Below are positions 44,001-53,495 of a DNA stretch of 64,000 nt, piece by piece. A model generated the notes under the pieces. It ran no database searches and was not told where the DNA came from. It saw only the letters and a list, made by a program, of their open reading frames with translations. Position numbers and translations under genes: made by a program. Position 1 is the stretch's first letter, and each line of letters starts with the position of its first letter. The DNA is from Jezberella montanilacus (GTDB lineage: Bacteria; Pseudomonadota; Gammaproteobacteria; Burkholderiales; Burkholderiaceae_B), in assembly GCF_003003055.1 (NCBI RefSeq), contig NZ_PVTV01000011.1, forward strand, positions 434,001 through 498,000, given 5' to 3'.

Positions 44001-44941
44001 ATCACTTAGTCTGGTTCCGTTACCTGATTGCGCTGGATGAATATAAGCATTTCAGTCGAGCGGCTGATGCCTGCAACATCACTCAGCCGGCCCTGTCCAA
44101 TGCGTTAAAGGCATTGGAGGAGAGCTACGGCATTAGCATTATTAATCGTGGACGAAGCTTTATCGGGTTTACAGACGAAGGCCAGACAGTGCTGGAGAGC
44201 GCAAGAAGAATCATGCGAGAGCATGAGACCTTGCAACAAGAGATTAAAAGCACTGACGCTGAGCCCACCGGGCATCTTTCGATTGGCGCAATCCCGACTG
44301 CCATCCCGATTGCCGGCCGTTTTGCTGCCTTCCTTCAAGCAAAACACCCATCGATCAGAATAGAACTGAAAAGTGTGAGTTCACAGGGCTTGGAGACCGG
44401 CGTCGAAAACGGTTCTCTCGAGATGGGACTGGGCTATGCAACAAGAATAACGAACCGGGCGCATCAGCTAACAGCTGTGCATCAATACAACGAGCACTAT
44501 TACCTAGTCCGCAAGCGCAAGAACGCCGAACCCAAGCAAGTGCTTAAAGGCTCGCCCATTACGTGGCTAGATGCCTCTAAATACCAGCTTTGCTTGTTGT
44601 CGAAGGCCATGTATAACCGGCACATCATTGATCAAACGTTCAATGATATTGGGGTAACGCTCAAGCCGGTCATGGAAACCAATTCAATTTTCACACTTGG
44701 CATCGCAGTAACGGCGGGCGCCATCGCCAGCATCATGCCTGGTGCGCTGGTTGATCAAGTGCTCCATGATCACAGCATCGACGCTCATCCGCTTGTCGCA
44801 CCACACATCGCCACGGATATTTCCTGGATTTTGCTTAAAACTGACAGACGATCCCGTGTTTTGCGTGCTGCACTTGCCTTTGCTCAGTCAACTGAGTGGG
44901 CAAAAATGCTTCACCAGCACTCAGGTGCTCTCGAGGCCTGA
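43997..44941 (+). CDS. LysR-family transcriptional regulator (FdsR-like)
   Basis: A 314-residue LTTR. The N-terminal winged helix reads FRYLIALDEYKHFSRAADAC, then NITQPALSNALKALEESYG; the effector domain starts near GHLSIGAIPTAIP. Its segment CLLSKAMYNRHIIDQTF resembles FdsR regulators that control formate dehydrogenase operons. It is placed directly upstream of the OFA transporter and fds genes, with a palindromic LTTR-type site (T-N11-A) in the gap. The ATGA overlap with the MmgE gene suggests that it may also be read with the catabolic operon. Confidence 0.82.
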   Translation: MNHLVWFRYLIALDEYKHFSRAADACNITQPALSNALKALEESYGISIINRGRSFIGFTDEGQTVLESARRIMREHETLQQEIKSTDAEPTGHLSIGAIPTAIPIAGRFAAFLQAKHPSIRIELKSVSSQGLETGVENGSLEMGLGYATRITNRAHQLTAVHQYNEHYYLVRKRKNAEPKQVLKGSPITWLDASKYQLCLLSKAMYNRHIIDQTFNDIGVTLKPVMETNSIFTLGIAVTAGAIASIMPGALVDQVLHDHSIDAHPLVAPHIATDISWILLKTDRRSRVLRAALAFAQSTEWAKMLHQHSGALEA

Positions 44942-44990
44942 GCGTCAACCCCAGCTTACAACGGAGAAAAATTACTGGTACTTACCCTCT

Positions 44991-45005
44991 ATTCACAGTG
45001 TGAAT
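44991..45005 (+). promoter_or_regulatory. 15-base palindrome with T-N11-A form
   Basis: ATTCACAGTGTGAAT is a perfect palindrome around one G. It satisfies the T-N11-A LysR box (44992 to 45004). It lies 50 bases after the LysR stop and about 94 bases before the OFA transporter start, where an activator site is expected. Confidence 0.55.
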
Positions 45006-45098
45006 AGTCACATTTTTGAAATAAATTAGCGTTCCGTCCTATAGTCATGCAATGGTTCCTTAGGTAGGGGAGTCAAGAAAAACAACAAGGATGGAACT

Positions 45099-46757
45099 AT
45101 GTCAGCAGACACCACAGCAACAACTTCGGCCAGTGGCTGGCTGGACAAAGAAAAAACGATCGCAGGGCCTGGATTTAATCGCTGGTTGGTACCACCAGCC
45201 GCACTTGCCATTCATTTGTGTATTGGCATGGCGTATGGATTTTCAGTTTTCTGGATACCCTTATCCAAAGCAGTGGGCGTCACGGCGGCAAGAACTTGTC
45301 CCGCCACCATGGGAATCATGACCGAGCTATTCGCAACAGATTGCGATTGGCGAATTTCCAGCTTAGGCTGGATGTACACCTTATTTTTCGTTATTTTGGG
45401 CTTGTCAGCTGCGGTCTGGGGCGGCTGGCTAGAGCGCGCCGGCCCTCGTAAAGCGGGCGTCGTTGCCGCTTTGTGCTGGTGCGGTGGCCTGATGATCTCT
45501 GCTCTCGGGGTTCACCTGCATCAATTGTGGATGCTTTGGATTGGCTCAGGCGTAATCGGCGGCGTCGGACTCGGCTTGGGCTACATCTCACCCGTTTCTA
45601 CTTTGATCAAATGGTTTCCAGATCGTCGAGGCATGGCAACCGGAATGGCGATTATGGGTTTTGGCGGTGGGGCCTTAGTCGGTTCGCCCTTGGCAGCCAT
45701 GCTGATGACCTATTTTGCGACGCCGACCAATGTGGGCGTGATGCAAACCTTCATCGCGATGGGCGTTATCTATTTTGGTTTCATGATGGCGGGCGCCTTG
45801 GCCTATCGTGTTCCTCCCACGGGCTGGAAGCCCGAAGGTTGGACGCCACCTCCAGCCCAAGCGAATAACGCCATGATTACCCAGAAGCATGTCCACGTCA
45901 GCAAAGTCTGGGGAATACCTCAATTTTGGCTGATCTGGATTGTTTTGTGCATGAACGTGAGTGCAGGTATTGGTGTGATTGGCATGGCCAGTCCAATGCT
46001 GCAAGAGGTATTTGGTGGGCAACTGATCGGCGTAGCCAAGAAATTCGGCGAACTGAGCGCTGCTGAGAAGTCCTCGATCGCCTTGGTTGCAGCGGGCTTT
46101 GCAGCATTAATTAGCTTGTTCAACATCGGCGGCCGGTTTGTATGGGCCAGCTTCTCGGACAAAATTGGTCGCAAAACAACGTATTTCGTTTTCTTCGTCC
46201 TCGGCGCAATCCTTTACGCCAGTATCCCGGTCAGCGCCATGAAGGGCAGCGAGTTCTTCTTTATCGCAGCGGTATGCGTGATCCTCAGTATGTACGGCGG
46301 TGGATTTGCCACCGTCCCCGCCTATCTGGCTGATATTTTCGGCACTCAGATGGTCGGTGCGATCCATGGACGGCTGCTTACTGCCTGGTCAACAGCAGGC
46401 ATTTTGGGTCCGGTCGTCGTCAACTACATGCGCGACTACCAGATCAACGCCGGCATACCACTTAATCAGGTTTACAACCAGACTATGTACATCCTGGTCG
46501 GGTTTCTGACGGTTGGCTTCATTGCCAATCTCATGATCAAGCCATTGGCAGAAAAATGGTTTATGACCCCTGAGGAACTTGCAATCGAGAAAAAACTTGC
46601 GCATGAACGCGCGGCTGCAAACGAGGTCGGTTCTGGTGGCGGCTCAAGCACAAAAACGCCGGGTGCCCTGGTAGTTGTCGCCTGGTTATTTGTCGCTATC
46701 CCGCTCGCTTGGGCAATTTACAGAACGTCGTTAAGCATTGCCAAAATGTTTAGCTGA
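45099..46757 (+). CDS. OFA-family MFS transporter (oxalate/formate antiporter-like)
   Basis: A 552-residue membrane protein with 12 hydrophobic helices plus a C-terminal extension. It carries OFA-type features: FNRWLVPPAALAIHLCIGMAYGFSVFW at the N-terminus, GGLMISALGVHLHQLWMLW, GLGLGYISPVSTLIKWFPDRRGMATGMAIMGFGGGAL in the middle (split over helices 4-5) and FNIGGRFVWASFSDKIGRKTTY. Its role here could be formate or oxalate exchange, since the formate dehydrogenase operon starts 24 bases downstream. Helix counting is by eye. Confidence 0.85.
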   Translation: MSADTTATTSASGWLDKEKTIAGPGFNRWLVPPAALAIHLCIGMAYGFSVFWIPLSKAVGVTAARTCPATMGIMTELFATDCDWRISSLGWMYTLFFVILGLSAAVWGGWLERAGPRKAGVVAALCWCGGLMISALGVHLHQLWMLWIGSGVIGGVGLGLGYISPVSTLIKWFPDRRGMATGMAIMGFGGGALVGSPLAAMLMTYFATPTNVGVMQTFIAMGVIYFGFMMAGALAYRVPPTGWKPEGWTPPPAQANNAMITQKHVHVSKVWGIPQFWLIWIVLCMNVSAGIGVIGMASPMLQEVFGGQLIGVAKKFGELSAAEKSSIALVAAGFAALISLFNIGGRFVWASFSDKIGRKTTYFVFFVLGAILYASIPVSAMKGSEFFFIAAVCVILSMYGGGFATVPAYLADIFGTQMVGAIHGRLLTAWSTAGILGPVVVNYMRDYQINAGIPLNQVYNQTMYILVGFLTVGFIANLMIKPLAEKWFMTPEELAIEKKLAHERAAANEVGSGGGSSTKTPGALVVVAWLFVAIPLAWAIYRTSLSIAKMFS

Positions 46758-46780
46758 ATCAACTACTGAAAGAGAAAAGC

Positions 46781-47272
46781 ATGGCTGTCGATGCAATACC
46801 GGTTACCGAACAATCGAGACTCTCTGTTCATCAGGTCTTGCATCGTCGTAAAGACGAACCAGGCGCACTGCTGCCGATTCTTCACGACATTCAAGATGAG
46901 CTTGGTTTTATCCCAAGCGATCTTGTAGCTGACATTGCGGCTGCGCTTAATCTCTCTCGCGCAGAAGTGCATGGCGTCATCACCTATTACCATCATTTCC
47001 GTTCGACTGCCCCAGGCCGTCACGTCGTGCAAATTTGTCGGGCTGAAGCGTGCCAAGCGATGGGGGCTGAGGCTTTATTTGCACACGCGCAAGAGCATCT
47101 CGCTTGCAAAGCTCATCACACGACACCTGATGGTAGCGTGACCCTGGAAGCAGCTTATTGTCTGGGTCTCTGCGCATCGTCACCGTCGATAGCCATTAAC
47201 GGAGAGGTGCACGCACGGGTTACTCCCATCAAATTCGAACGCTTGATGGCCGAAGCCAGGGGGCAAGCATGA
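46781..47272 (+). CDS. fdsG: NAD-dependent formate dehydrogenase gamma subunit (FdsG, NuoE-like)
   Basis: A 163-residue [2Fe-2S] subunit of the soluble formate dehydrogenase. NuoE-like features: PGALLPILHDIQDELGFIP near residue 28, VHGVITYYHHFR near 66, and cysteines in ICRAEACQAMGA (two) and EAAYCLGLCASSPSI (two). It passes electrons between FdsA and FdsB. The stop overlaps the fdsB start by four bases. The start follows the OFA stop by 23 bases, so the transporter and enzyme are cotranscribed. Confidence 0.92.
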   Translation: MAVDAIPVTEQSRLSVHQVLHRRKDEPGALLPILHDIQDELGFIPSDLVADIAAALNLSRAEVHGVITYYHHFRSTAPGRHVVQICRAEACQAMGAEALFAHAQEHLACKAHHTTPDGSVTLEAAYCLGLCASSPSIAINGEVHARVTPIKFERLMAEARGQA

Positions 47273-48822
47273 GTATCTCTGTCTTTGTACCCCGTGATTC
47301 TGCAGCCTTAGCGGTCGGCGCTGAGCGCGTCGCGAAAGCTGTGGCGACTCAAGCGCACAATCGCAATATCGACGTTCGTCTGGTTCGTAACAGTTCGCGA
47401 GGGATGTTCTGGTTAGAGCCTTTGCTTGAAATCAGCACGCCCGAAGGTCGTGTAGCGTTCGGGCCAGTCGAGCCAGAAGACGTTGTCGATATTTTTGAAC
47501 AAGGCCTGGCAGAGGCAACTCAGCATCCTCTTTATCTCGGTCTAACAGCAGAGATCCCTTATCTTAAGAAACAAGAGCGCTTAACCTTTGCTCGGATGGG
47601 TATTACCGACCCGCTGTCTTTGACCGACTATGAAGATCACGAGGGCTTTACAGGCTTGCAACACGCCCTGGCCATGTCGGGTCAAGACATCATCCAACAA
47701 GTGCTGGACTCAGGTTTGCGCGGCCGTGGGGGCGCGGCCTTCCCTGCCGGCATCAAATGGCGGACTGTTGCTGCAACCCCTGCCAAACAGCGCTATATCG
47801 TCTGTAACGCAGACGAGGGTGACTCTGGTACGTTTTCTGATCGGATGACCATGGAGGGCGACCCTTTCATGTTGATCGAAGGCATGACCATCGCAGGGAT
47901 TGCTACCGATGCGACGGTGGGTTACATCTATGTGCGCTCTGAATACCCGCATGCCATCGCGGTCTTAAACGAGGCAATTCAGATTGCCGAGGCGGCTGGC
48001 TATCTCGGAGCCAACATCCTGAACAGCGGCAAATCATTCTCACTCATCGTCCGCAAAGCAGCCGGTTCATATGTGTGTGGTGAAGAAACCGCTTTACTCG
48101 AAAGCCTTGAGGGCAAAAGAGGCATCGTGCGTGCGAAACCGCCCTTGCCTGCAATTGAGGGCCTGTTTGGATTGCCCACCGTTGTCAACAATGTGATTAC
48201 CTTAGCCAGCGTGCCTATCATTCTGGCGCGCGGTGCTGCTTTTTACAAAAACTTCGGCGTGGGTCGTTCAACCGGCACGCTGCCGTTTCAATTGGCCGGC
48301 AACATCAAGTTTGGTGGCCTGGTCGAGAAAGCCTTTGGTTTGACTCTCCGTGAACTGGTATTTGATTTTGGAGGTGGCTCGGCCTCTGGTCGCCCCATCA
48401 AAGCGATTCAGTCTGGCGGTCCCTTAGGTACTTATATCCCTGAGTCACAATGGGATTTACCACTAGACTACGAAACCTTCATCGCTATTGGTGGCACGAT
48501 AGGGCATGGCGGCATGGTGGTGCATGATGACACCGCGGATATGTCCAAGCTTGCCCGCTACGCCATGGAATTCTGCGCGCTCGAATCCTGTGGCAAATGT
48601 ACGCCGTGTCGCATTGGGTCGACGCGCGGGACAGAAGTAATCGACAAGATTACCTCAGGCAAAGATCGCGAGCACCAAGTGGTGCTGCTCAAGGATCTTT
48701 GCAACACCATGACCTACGGCTCATTGTGTGCCATGGGTGGGATGACTCCCAACCCAGTGTTATCCGCGCTAAATCATTTTCCCGAAGATTTTGGACTAAC
48801 CCACGCGCCAACCGCTGCGTAA
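47269..48822 (+). CDS. fdsB: NAD-dependent formate dehydrogenase beta subunit (FdsB, NuoF-like)
   Basis: A 517-residue diaphorase subunit with FMN and [4Fe-4S]. An N-terminal thioredoxin-like domain (residues 1-110) is followed by the NuoF core: LRGRGGAAFPAGIKW (FMN site), YIVCNADEGDSGTFSDR, YIYVRSEYPHAI (NAD site) and ESCGKCTPCRIGSTRG near residue 443 plus a distant fourth Cys for the cluster. It reduces NAD+ with electrons from FdsA through FdsG. The start overlaps fdsG. A very long open frame runs on from inside this gene into fdsA in another frame and is not a fusion. Confidence 0.93.
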   Translation: MSISVFVPRDSAALAVGAERVAKAVATQAHNRNIDVRLVRNSSRGMFWLEPLLEISTPEGRVAFGPVEPEDVVDIFEQGLAEATQHPLYLGLTAEIPYLKKQERLTFARMGITDPLSLTDYEDHEGFTGLQHALAMSGQDIIQQVLDSGLRGRGGAAFPAGIKWRTVAATPAKQRYIVCNADEGDSGTFSDRMTMEGDPFMLIEGMTIAGIATDATVGYIYVRSEYPHAIAVLNEAIQIAEAAGYLGANILNSGKSFSLIVRKAAGSYVCGEETALLESLEGKRGIVRAKPPLPAIEGLFGLPTVVNNVITLASVPIILARGAAFYKNFGVGRSTGTLPFQLAGNIKFGGLVEKAFGLTLRELVFDFGGGSASGRPIKAIQSGGPLGTYIPESQWDLPLDYETFIAIGGTIGHGGMVVHDDTADMSKLARYAMEFCALESCGKCTPCRIGSTRGTEVIDKITSGKDREHQVVLLKDLCNTMTYGSLCAMGGMTPNPVLSALNHFPEDFGLTHAPTAA

Positions 48823-48851
48823 AACGCAACACTCGCGCAAAAGGACTAGAC

Positions 48852-51752
48852 ATGCTTGAGCAAGTCATACAACGTGATTTCGGCACACCGGAAGTGGTAT
48901 CCGACAAAACCGTGACCCTAACCATTGACGGCACCGACGTAACAGTCGCGGCAGGCACCTCGTTAATGCGTGCAGCGATGCTGGCTGGCACTAAAATCCC
49001 GAAACTATGCGCTACTGACAGCCTTGAGCCCTTCGGATCCTGTCGTTTGTGTCTGGTTGAGATCGAAGGTCGCAAAGGTTTTCCGGCCTCATGCACCACA
49101 CCTGCCGAGCAAGGGATGCGTGTCTGGACACAGACCTCAAAGCTGCAGGACTTGCGCAAGGGAGTGATGGAGCTCTATATCTCTGACCACCCCCTTGACT
49201 GCCTTACCTGCCCCGCCAACGGCAACTGTGAGTTACAGGATATGGCTGGGGTGACTGGTTTGCGCAACGTTCGCTATGGCATGGATGGGCATAACCACCT
49301 CCATCTGGCCAAAGACGAATCCAATCCTTACTTCACCTACGATGCATCCAAATGTATTGTCTGCAATCGTTGCGTGCGCGCCTGCGAAGAAACACAAGGC
49401 ACTTTTGCCTTGACCATCAGTGGTCGTGGTTTTGAGTCGCGTGTTTCGCCCGGTCAGGACGAGCCTTTTATGGAATCGGAGTGTGTCAGTTGCGGTGCCT
49501 GCGTCGAGGCCTGCCCGACTGCTACCTTGCAAGAAAAATCAATCATCTGGCTCGGTCAGCCCGAGCATAGCGTCACGACCACCTGTGCTTATTGCGGCGT
49601 CGGTTGCGGTTTCAAGGCCGAGATGAAGGGCAATCAGGTGGTTCGCATGGTGCCCTGGAAAGACGGTAAAGCCAATGAAGGCCACTCGTGCGTCAAAGGT
49701 CGTTTCGCGTGGGGATACGCGACGCACAAGGATCGCATGACCAAACCCATGATCCGTAACAAGATCACCGATCCCTGGCAAGAAGTCAGCTGGCAAGAGG
49801 CCATCAGTCACGCAGCGTCTGAATTTAAACGTATTCAAGCCAAATATGGCAAAGATTCAATCGGCGGGATCACTTCTTCGCGGTGCACCAACGAAGAAGT
49901 CTATCTGGTTCAAAAGCTCGTTCGTGCTGGTTTTGGCAACAACAACGTCGATACCTGCGCTCGAGTTTGTCATTCACCAACGGGTTATGGCTTGGGTCAG
50001 ACTCTCGGTACGTCCGCAGGAACACAGACATTCAAATCAGTCGAACAAGCTGACGTCATTCTCGTCATGGGTGCTAATCCAACTGATGGGCACCCTGTTT
50101 TTGCTTCACGGATGAAGCGCCGCCTTCGGGCAGGCGCTCGCTTGATCGTAATCGACCCGCGTCGAATTGACTTGGTCCAATCCCCTCACATCAAAGCGGA
50201 TTATCACCTTGCGCTCAAGCCAGGTACCAACGTCGCGATGATCAGTTCTCTGGCACATGTCATCGTCACCGAAGGTTTATTGGACGAGGCCTTTGTGCAA
50301 GCACGTTGCGATGACAAGTCCTTTACTGACTGGAAGTCCTTTATTAGTCGGCCCGAGAATTCACCCGAGGCAATGGCTGAAGTAACAGGTGTCTCTGCTG
50401 AGTTAGTTCGTGGCGCAGCAAGGCTGTTTGCTCAAGGTGCCAAAGGGCAAACGCTGAGCGGCCCAAATGGTCGCGTCAACAGCGCGATTTATTATGGCTT
50501 AGGCGTGACCGAACATGCCCAAGGCTCAACCACGGTCATGGGCATTGCTAACCTTGCGATGGTGACAGGAAACATCGGTCGCGAGGGCGTGGGCGTCAAC
50601 CCCTTACGCGGTCAGAACAATGTGCAAGGTAGTTGCGACATGGGCAGCTTCCCGCACGAGCTGCCTGGCTATCGCCATATCTCTGACACGACGACTCGCA
50701 CTCAGTTCGAGGCGGCGTGGGGGGTGACCCTTGACGCAGAACCGGGCTTACGCATCCCGAATATGTTTGATGCTGCGATCGATGGCAGCTTCAAAGGTTT
50801 GTTCTGTCAGGGCGAAGACATCGCCCAATCTGACCCGGATACCCAACACGTCGCAGCCGCCTTGCAGGCAATGGAGTGTATTGTGGTTCAGGATATCTTC
50901 TTGAACGAAACAGCCAAGTACGCCCACGTGTTCTTGCCAGGTGCTTCGTTTCTTGAAAAAGATGGCACTTTCACCAATGCAGAGCGTCGTATTAGTCGCG
51001 TCCGTCAAGTAATGCCGCCAATGGCTGGCTACGGTGACTGGGAAGCCACACAGATGCTGGCAAACGCGCTCGGCTATCCCATGGATTACAAACATCCCAG
51101 CGAGATCATGGATGAAATTGCTGCGCTCACACCTAGTTTCAGCGGTGTAAGCTTCGATCGCATCGACCACCACGGCAGTTTGCAATGGCCGTGCAACGAT
51201 CACACTGAAAGAGCCGGTACCTCAACCATGCACGTGGATCATTTTGTTCGCGGCAAAGGCCGTTTCATCATTACACAGTATGTGGCCAGTACCGAGAAAG
51301 TCACCCGTAAGTTCCCGTTGATTTTAACGACGGGACGTATTTTGTCGCAATATAACGTGGGTGCGCAGACCCGTCGCACAGAAAATAACCTGTGGCACAG
51401 TGAGGATACCCTTGAGATCCACCCGCACGACGCAGAAGAACGTGGCATCAAGTCAGGCGATTGGGTTGGTATACAAAGTCGAGCAGGCGAGACGGTCTTG
51501 CGTGCAGCGATTACCGAACGCGTGCAACCAGGCGTGGTGTACACGACCTTCCACTTCCCCGAATCCGGAGCGAACGTGATCACGACTGATAACTCTGATT
51601 GGGCGACCAATTGCCCAGAGTACAAAGTGACCGCAGTTCAGGTCATGCCAGTCACACAACACTCAGCCTGGCAAACGGACTACGCTCGCTTCAATGATCA
51701 ACAGATGGACCTGTTGCATCAGAAGGATGAAGCACAATCGGTCGTCGGCTAG
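48852..51752 (+). CDS. fdsA: NAD-dependent formate dehydrogenase alpha subunit (FdsA)
   Basis: A 966-residue Mo-bisMGD catalytic subunit. The N-terminal NuoG-like part has a [2Fe-2S] domain (LCATDSLEPFGSCRLCLVEI), the His-Cys3 cluster (HPLDCLTCPANGNCELQ), and two [4Fe-4S] clusters (CIVCNRCVRACEE and CVSCGACVEACPT). The molybdopterin part begins with CAYCGVGCGFKAEMKG and GHSCVKGRF; the catalytic residue is a cysteine in DTCARVCHSPTG, not selenocysteine. The C-terminus is a MopB dinucleotide-binding domain. An in-frame open stretch continues upstream to 48597 within fdsB, but the ATG at 48852 fits the family. It oxidises formate to CO2. Confidence 0.95.
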   Translation: MLEQVIQRDFGTPEVVSDKTVTLTIDGTDVTVAAGTSLMRAAMLAGTKIPKLCATDSLEPFGSCRLCLVEIEGRKGFPASCTTPAEQGMRVWTQTSKLQDLRKGVMELYISDHPLDCLTCPANGNCELQDMAGVTGLRNVRYGMDGHNHLHLAKDESNPYFTYDASKCIVCNRCVRACEETQGTFALTISGRGFESRVSPGQDEPFMESECVSCGACVEACPTATLQEKSIIWLGQPEHSVTTTCAYCGVGCGFKAEMKGNQVVRMVPWKDGKANEGHSCVKGRFAWGYATHKDRMTKPMIRNKITDPWQEVSWQEAISHAASEFKRIQAKYGKDSIGGITSSRCTNEEVYLVQKLVRAGFGNNNVDTCARVCHSPTGYGLGQTLGTSAGTQTFKSVEQADVILVMGANPTDGHPVFASRMKRRLRAGARLIVIDPRRIDLVQSPHIKADYHLALKPGTNVAMISSLAHVIVTEGLLDEAFVQARCDDKSFTDWKSFISRPENSPEAMAEVTGVSAELVRGAARLFAQGAKGQTLSGPNGRVNSAIYYGLGVTEHAQGSTTVMGIANLAMVTGNIGREGVGVNPLRGQNNVQGSCDMGSFPHELPGYRHISDTTTRTQFEAAWGVTLDAEPGLRIPNMFDAAIDGSFKGLFCQGEDIAQSDPDTQHVAAALQAMECIVVQDIFLNETAKYAHVFLPGASFLEKDGTFTNAERRISRVRQVMPPMAGYGDWEATQMLANALGYPMDYKHPSEIMDEIAALTPSFSGVSFDRIDHHGSLQWPCNDHTERAGTSTMHVDHFVRGKGRFIITQYVASTEKVTRKFPLILTTGRILSQYNVGAQTRRTENNLWHSEDTLEIHPHDAEERGIKSGDWVGIQSRAGETVLRAAITERVQPGVVYTTFHFPESGANVITTDNSDWATNCPEYKVTAVQVMPVTQHSAWQTDYARFNDQQMDLLHQKDEAQSVVG

Positions 51753-51761
51753 TTAATCCAC

Positions 51762-52604
51762 ATGAAGCCTGAAAATCCCACACAATGGTCGACACTTGGC
51801 GCAAGTCAAGTTAACGTCGTGGTAGTGGGTCAAGATCATTCAACAGCGGCGGCCTCGGATTGGGTAGCCGATGAAAAGCCGATCGCCCTAGCCTTCAACG
51901 GCATCTCGCATGCGGTGATGCTGGCGACACCAGCTGATCTCGAAGACTTTGCGCTTGGGTTTGCCATGACGGAGGGTATCGTTGAGCACTCGAGTCATTT
52001 TTATGGTTCAGAGATTATTGAGGGTTGCGACGGAATCACGGTACAAATAGATATTGCTGCGCGTTGCTTTGCCCAACTCAAAGAAAAGCGACGCAACATG
52101 ACTGGTAGAACCGGTTGTGGACTATGCGGGACTGAGAGCTTGAGCCAGGTTGTCCGTGCCTTGCCTGAGTTGGGGTCTAAGGAATCCAGCATTCCAGCCG
52201 CGTCCATCACTCAAGCACTATCGCAACTTCGCGGCCATCAAACACTACAGCAGGTCACTGGCGCCACGCACGCTGCTGCCTGGTTCGACACGCAGGGCGT
52301 CATACAACTGATCCGTGAAGATGTCGGTCGCCATAACGCCTTAGACAAATTGATTGGCGCTGGATTACGTAGCAAGCGATCGGACTGGCAGCAAGGCATG
52401 CTGGTCGTCACCAGTCGCGCGAGTATGGAGATGGTTCAGAAAACCGTGATGGCTGGATTTGGTACCCTCATCGCCATCTCGGCTCCCACTCAAATGGCGA
52501 TTGATCTCGCGCGAACCCACAATTTGTGTTTGATCGGCTTTGCTAAGCCAGATCGTTGGACCATATACAGCCATGCAGAACGCATTGAAGGATTATCCAA
52601 ATGA
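51762..52604 (+). CDS. fdhD: Formate dehydrogenase sulfurtransferase FdhD
   Basis: A 280-residue protein that transfers sulfur from cysteine desulfurase to the Mo cofactor and binds bis-MGD. Motifs are LALGFAMTEGIV near residue 66, the sulfur-carrying TGRTGCGLCGTESL near 112, GATHAAAWFDTQG near 165, and VVTSRASMEMVQK near 212. It starts 9 bases after fdsA and overlaps fdsD by four bases, as in Cupriavidus-type fdsGBACD operons where this gene is called fdsC. Confidence 0.93.
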   Translation: MKPENPTQWSTLGASQVNVVVVGQDHSTAAASDWVADEKPIALAFNGISHAVMLATPADLEDFALGFAMTEGIVEHSSHFYGSEIIEGCDGITVQIDIAARCFAQLKEKRRNMTGRTGCGLCGTESLSQVVRALPELGSKESSIPAASITQALSQLRGHQTLQQVTGATHAAAWFDTQGVIQLIREDVGRHNALDKLIGAGLRSKRSDWQQGMLVVTSRASMEMVQKTVMAGFGTLIAISAPTQMAIDLARTHNLCLIGFAKPDRWTIYSHAERIEGLSK

Positions 52605-52825
52605 ACAGCAACAACCTCGTATCGATGGCCAATCAGATCGGCGATTTCTTCAAGGCCATGCCCGATCATGACGAGGCGCTAGATGGTATCGCCGATCACA
52701 TTAAAAAATTCTGGGATCCGCGCATGCGTAAGGCACTGAGTCAGCATATTGAGCAGGAGAATGGTCAGGGCCTGCAGGCTATTGTTCTCGAAGCTTTACG
52801 GACACGAGCGACGCTGTGGGCGTGA
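52601..52825 (+). CDS. fdsD: NAD-dependent formate dehydrogenase delta subunit (FdsD)
   Basis: A 74-residue protein typical of the last gene of fds operons. It has LVSMANQIGDFFKAMPDHDEALDGI at the N-terminus, HIKKFWDPRMRKAL in the middle and no metal motif. It is needed for assembly or stability in related operons. The start overlaps the fdhD stop (ATGA). The stop ends one base before the convergent modC stop. Confidence 0.88.
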   Translation: MNSNNLVSMANQIGDFFKAMPDHDEALDGIADHIKKFWDPRMRKALSQHIEQENGQGLQAIVLEALRTRATLWA

Positions 52826-52826
52826 C

Positions 52827-53495
52827 CTAAGTCTGAACTCGTCCGCTTGCCAACCTGATCACATGGTCACCCAAGACTTGCGCGTCTTGCTCATCGTGAG
52901 TGATTGTGATCATCGGAATATTGAGTTTCTTTTGTAGCAAACTCACCTCTTCTCGCATACGCCCTCTGAGATCTTGATCCAAGGCAGCAAACGGCTCATC
53001 GAGCAATAAGATGTGCGGATTAGCCACCAATGCGCGTGCTAAGGCTACCCTTTGCTTTTGTCCGCCCGAAATCTGATGCGGATAGTTTAGTGCTACTGCC
53101 TCAAGCTCAAAAGTTTTGATCCAGTCGACCACTTCAGGTGCCGACTCTTGCTTGCCGGGATTCATCCACCCCTGGTGCAAACCAAAAGCAATGTTTTGTC
53201 TAACCGTGAGATGAGGAAACAAGGCGTAATCTTGAAAAAGAAATCCCGTCTTTCGCTTACGCGCAGGGAGCTGAACTTGATATTTTTTATCAAAATACAC
53301 CCTGCCGTTGACAGCAATCCGCCCATCGTCAGGTCTGATCAAACCAGCAATGATTCTCAAAGTCAAACTCTTACCAGCCCCCGAAGGACCCAACAATACG
53401 ATGCGTCGACTATCTGACTGAAACGTCACATTGAGCTCAAATTCGCCGCTATCACTGGCTAGCGTTTTACGCACAGATACGTCGATCAAACTCAT
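52827..53495 (-). CDS. modC: Molybdate ABC transporter ATP-binding protein (ModC)
   Basis: A 222-residue ATPase. Walker A is GPSGAGKSLT near residue 40, the signature is SGGQKQRVALARAL, Walker B is LLLDEPFAALD and the switch is ITHDEQDA. Canonical ModC proteins have about 350 residues with a C-terminal MOP domain for molybdate; here it is absent, ending at GRVQT. The ATG at 53495 overlaps the modB stop as ATGA; an upstream ATG at 53561 lies inside modB. The assignment as molybdate-specific comes from modB and the formate dehydrogenase next door. Confidence 0.82.
   Translation of the reverse strand: MSLIDVSVRKTLASDSGEFELNVTFQSDSRRIVLLGPSGAGKSLTLRIIAGLIRPDDGRIAVNGRVYFDKKYQVQLPARKRKTGFLFQDYALFPHLTVRQNIAFGLHQGWMNPGKQESAPEVVDWIKTFELEAVALNYPHQISGGQKQRVALARALVANPHILLLDEPFAALDQDLRGRMREEVSLLQKKLNIPMITITHDEQDAQVLGDHVIRLASGRVQT

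Noticed and set aside
50748-51203. 151-residue minus-strand frame inside fdsA
   Set aside because: Antisense to conserved fdsA sequence; a codon-bias shadow.
48597-51752. Apparent 1051-residue frame suggesting an FdsB-FdsA link
   Set aside because: The first 85 codons are the fdsB region read in another frame. The FdsA start at 48852 has the conserved N-terminus.
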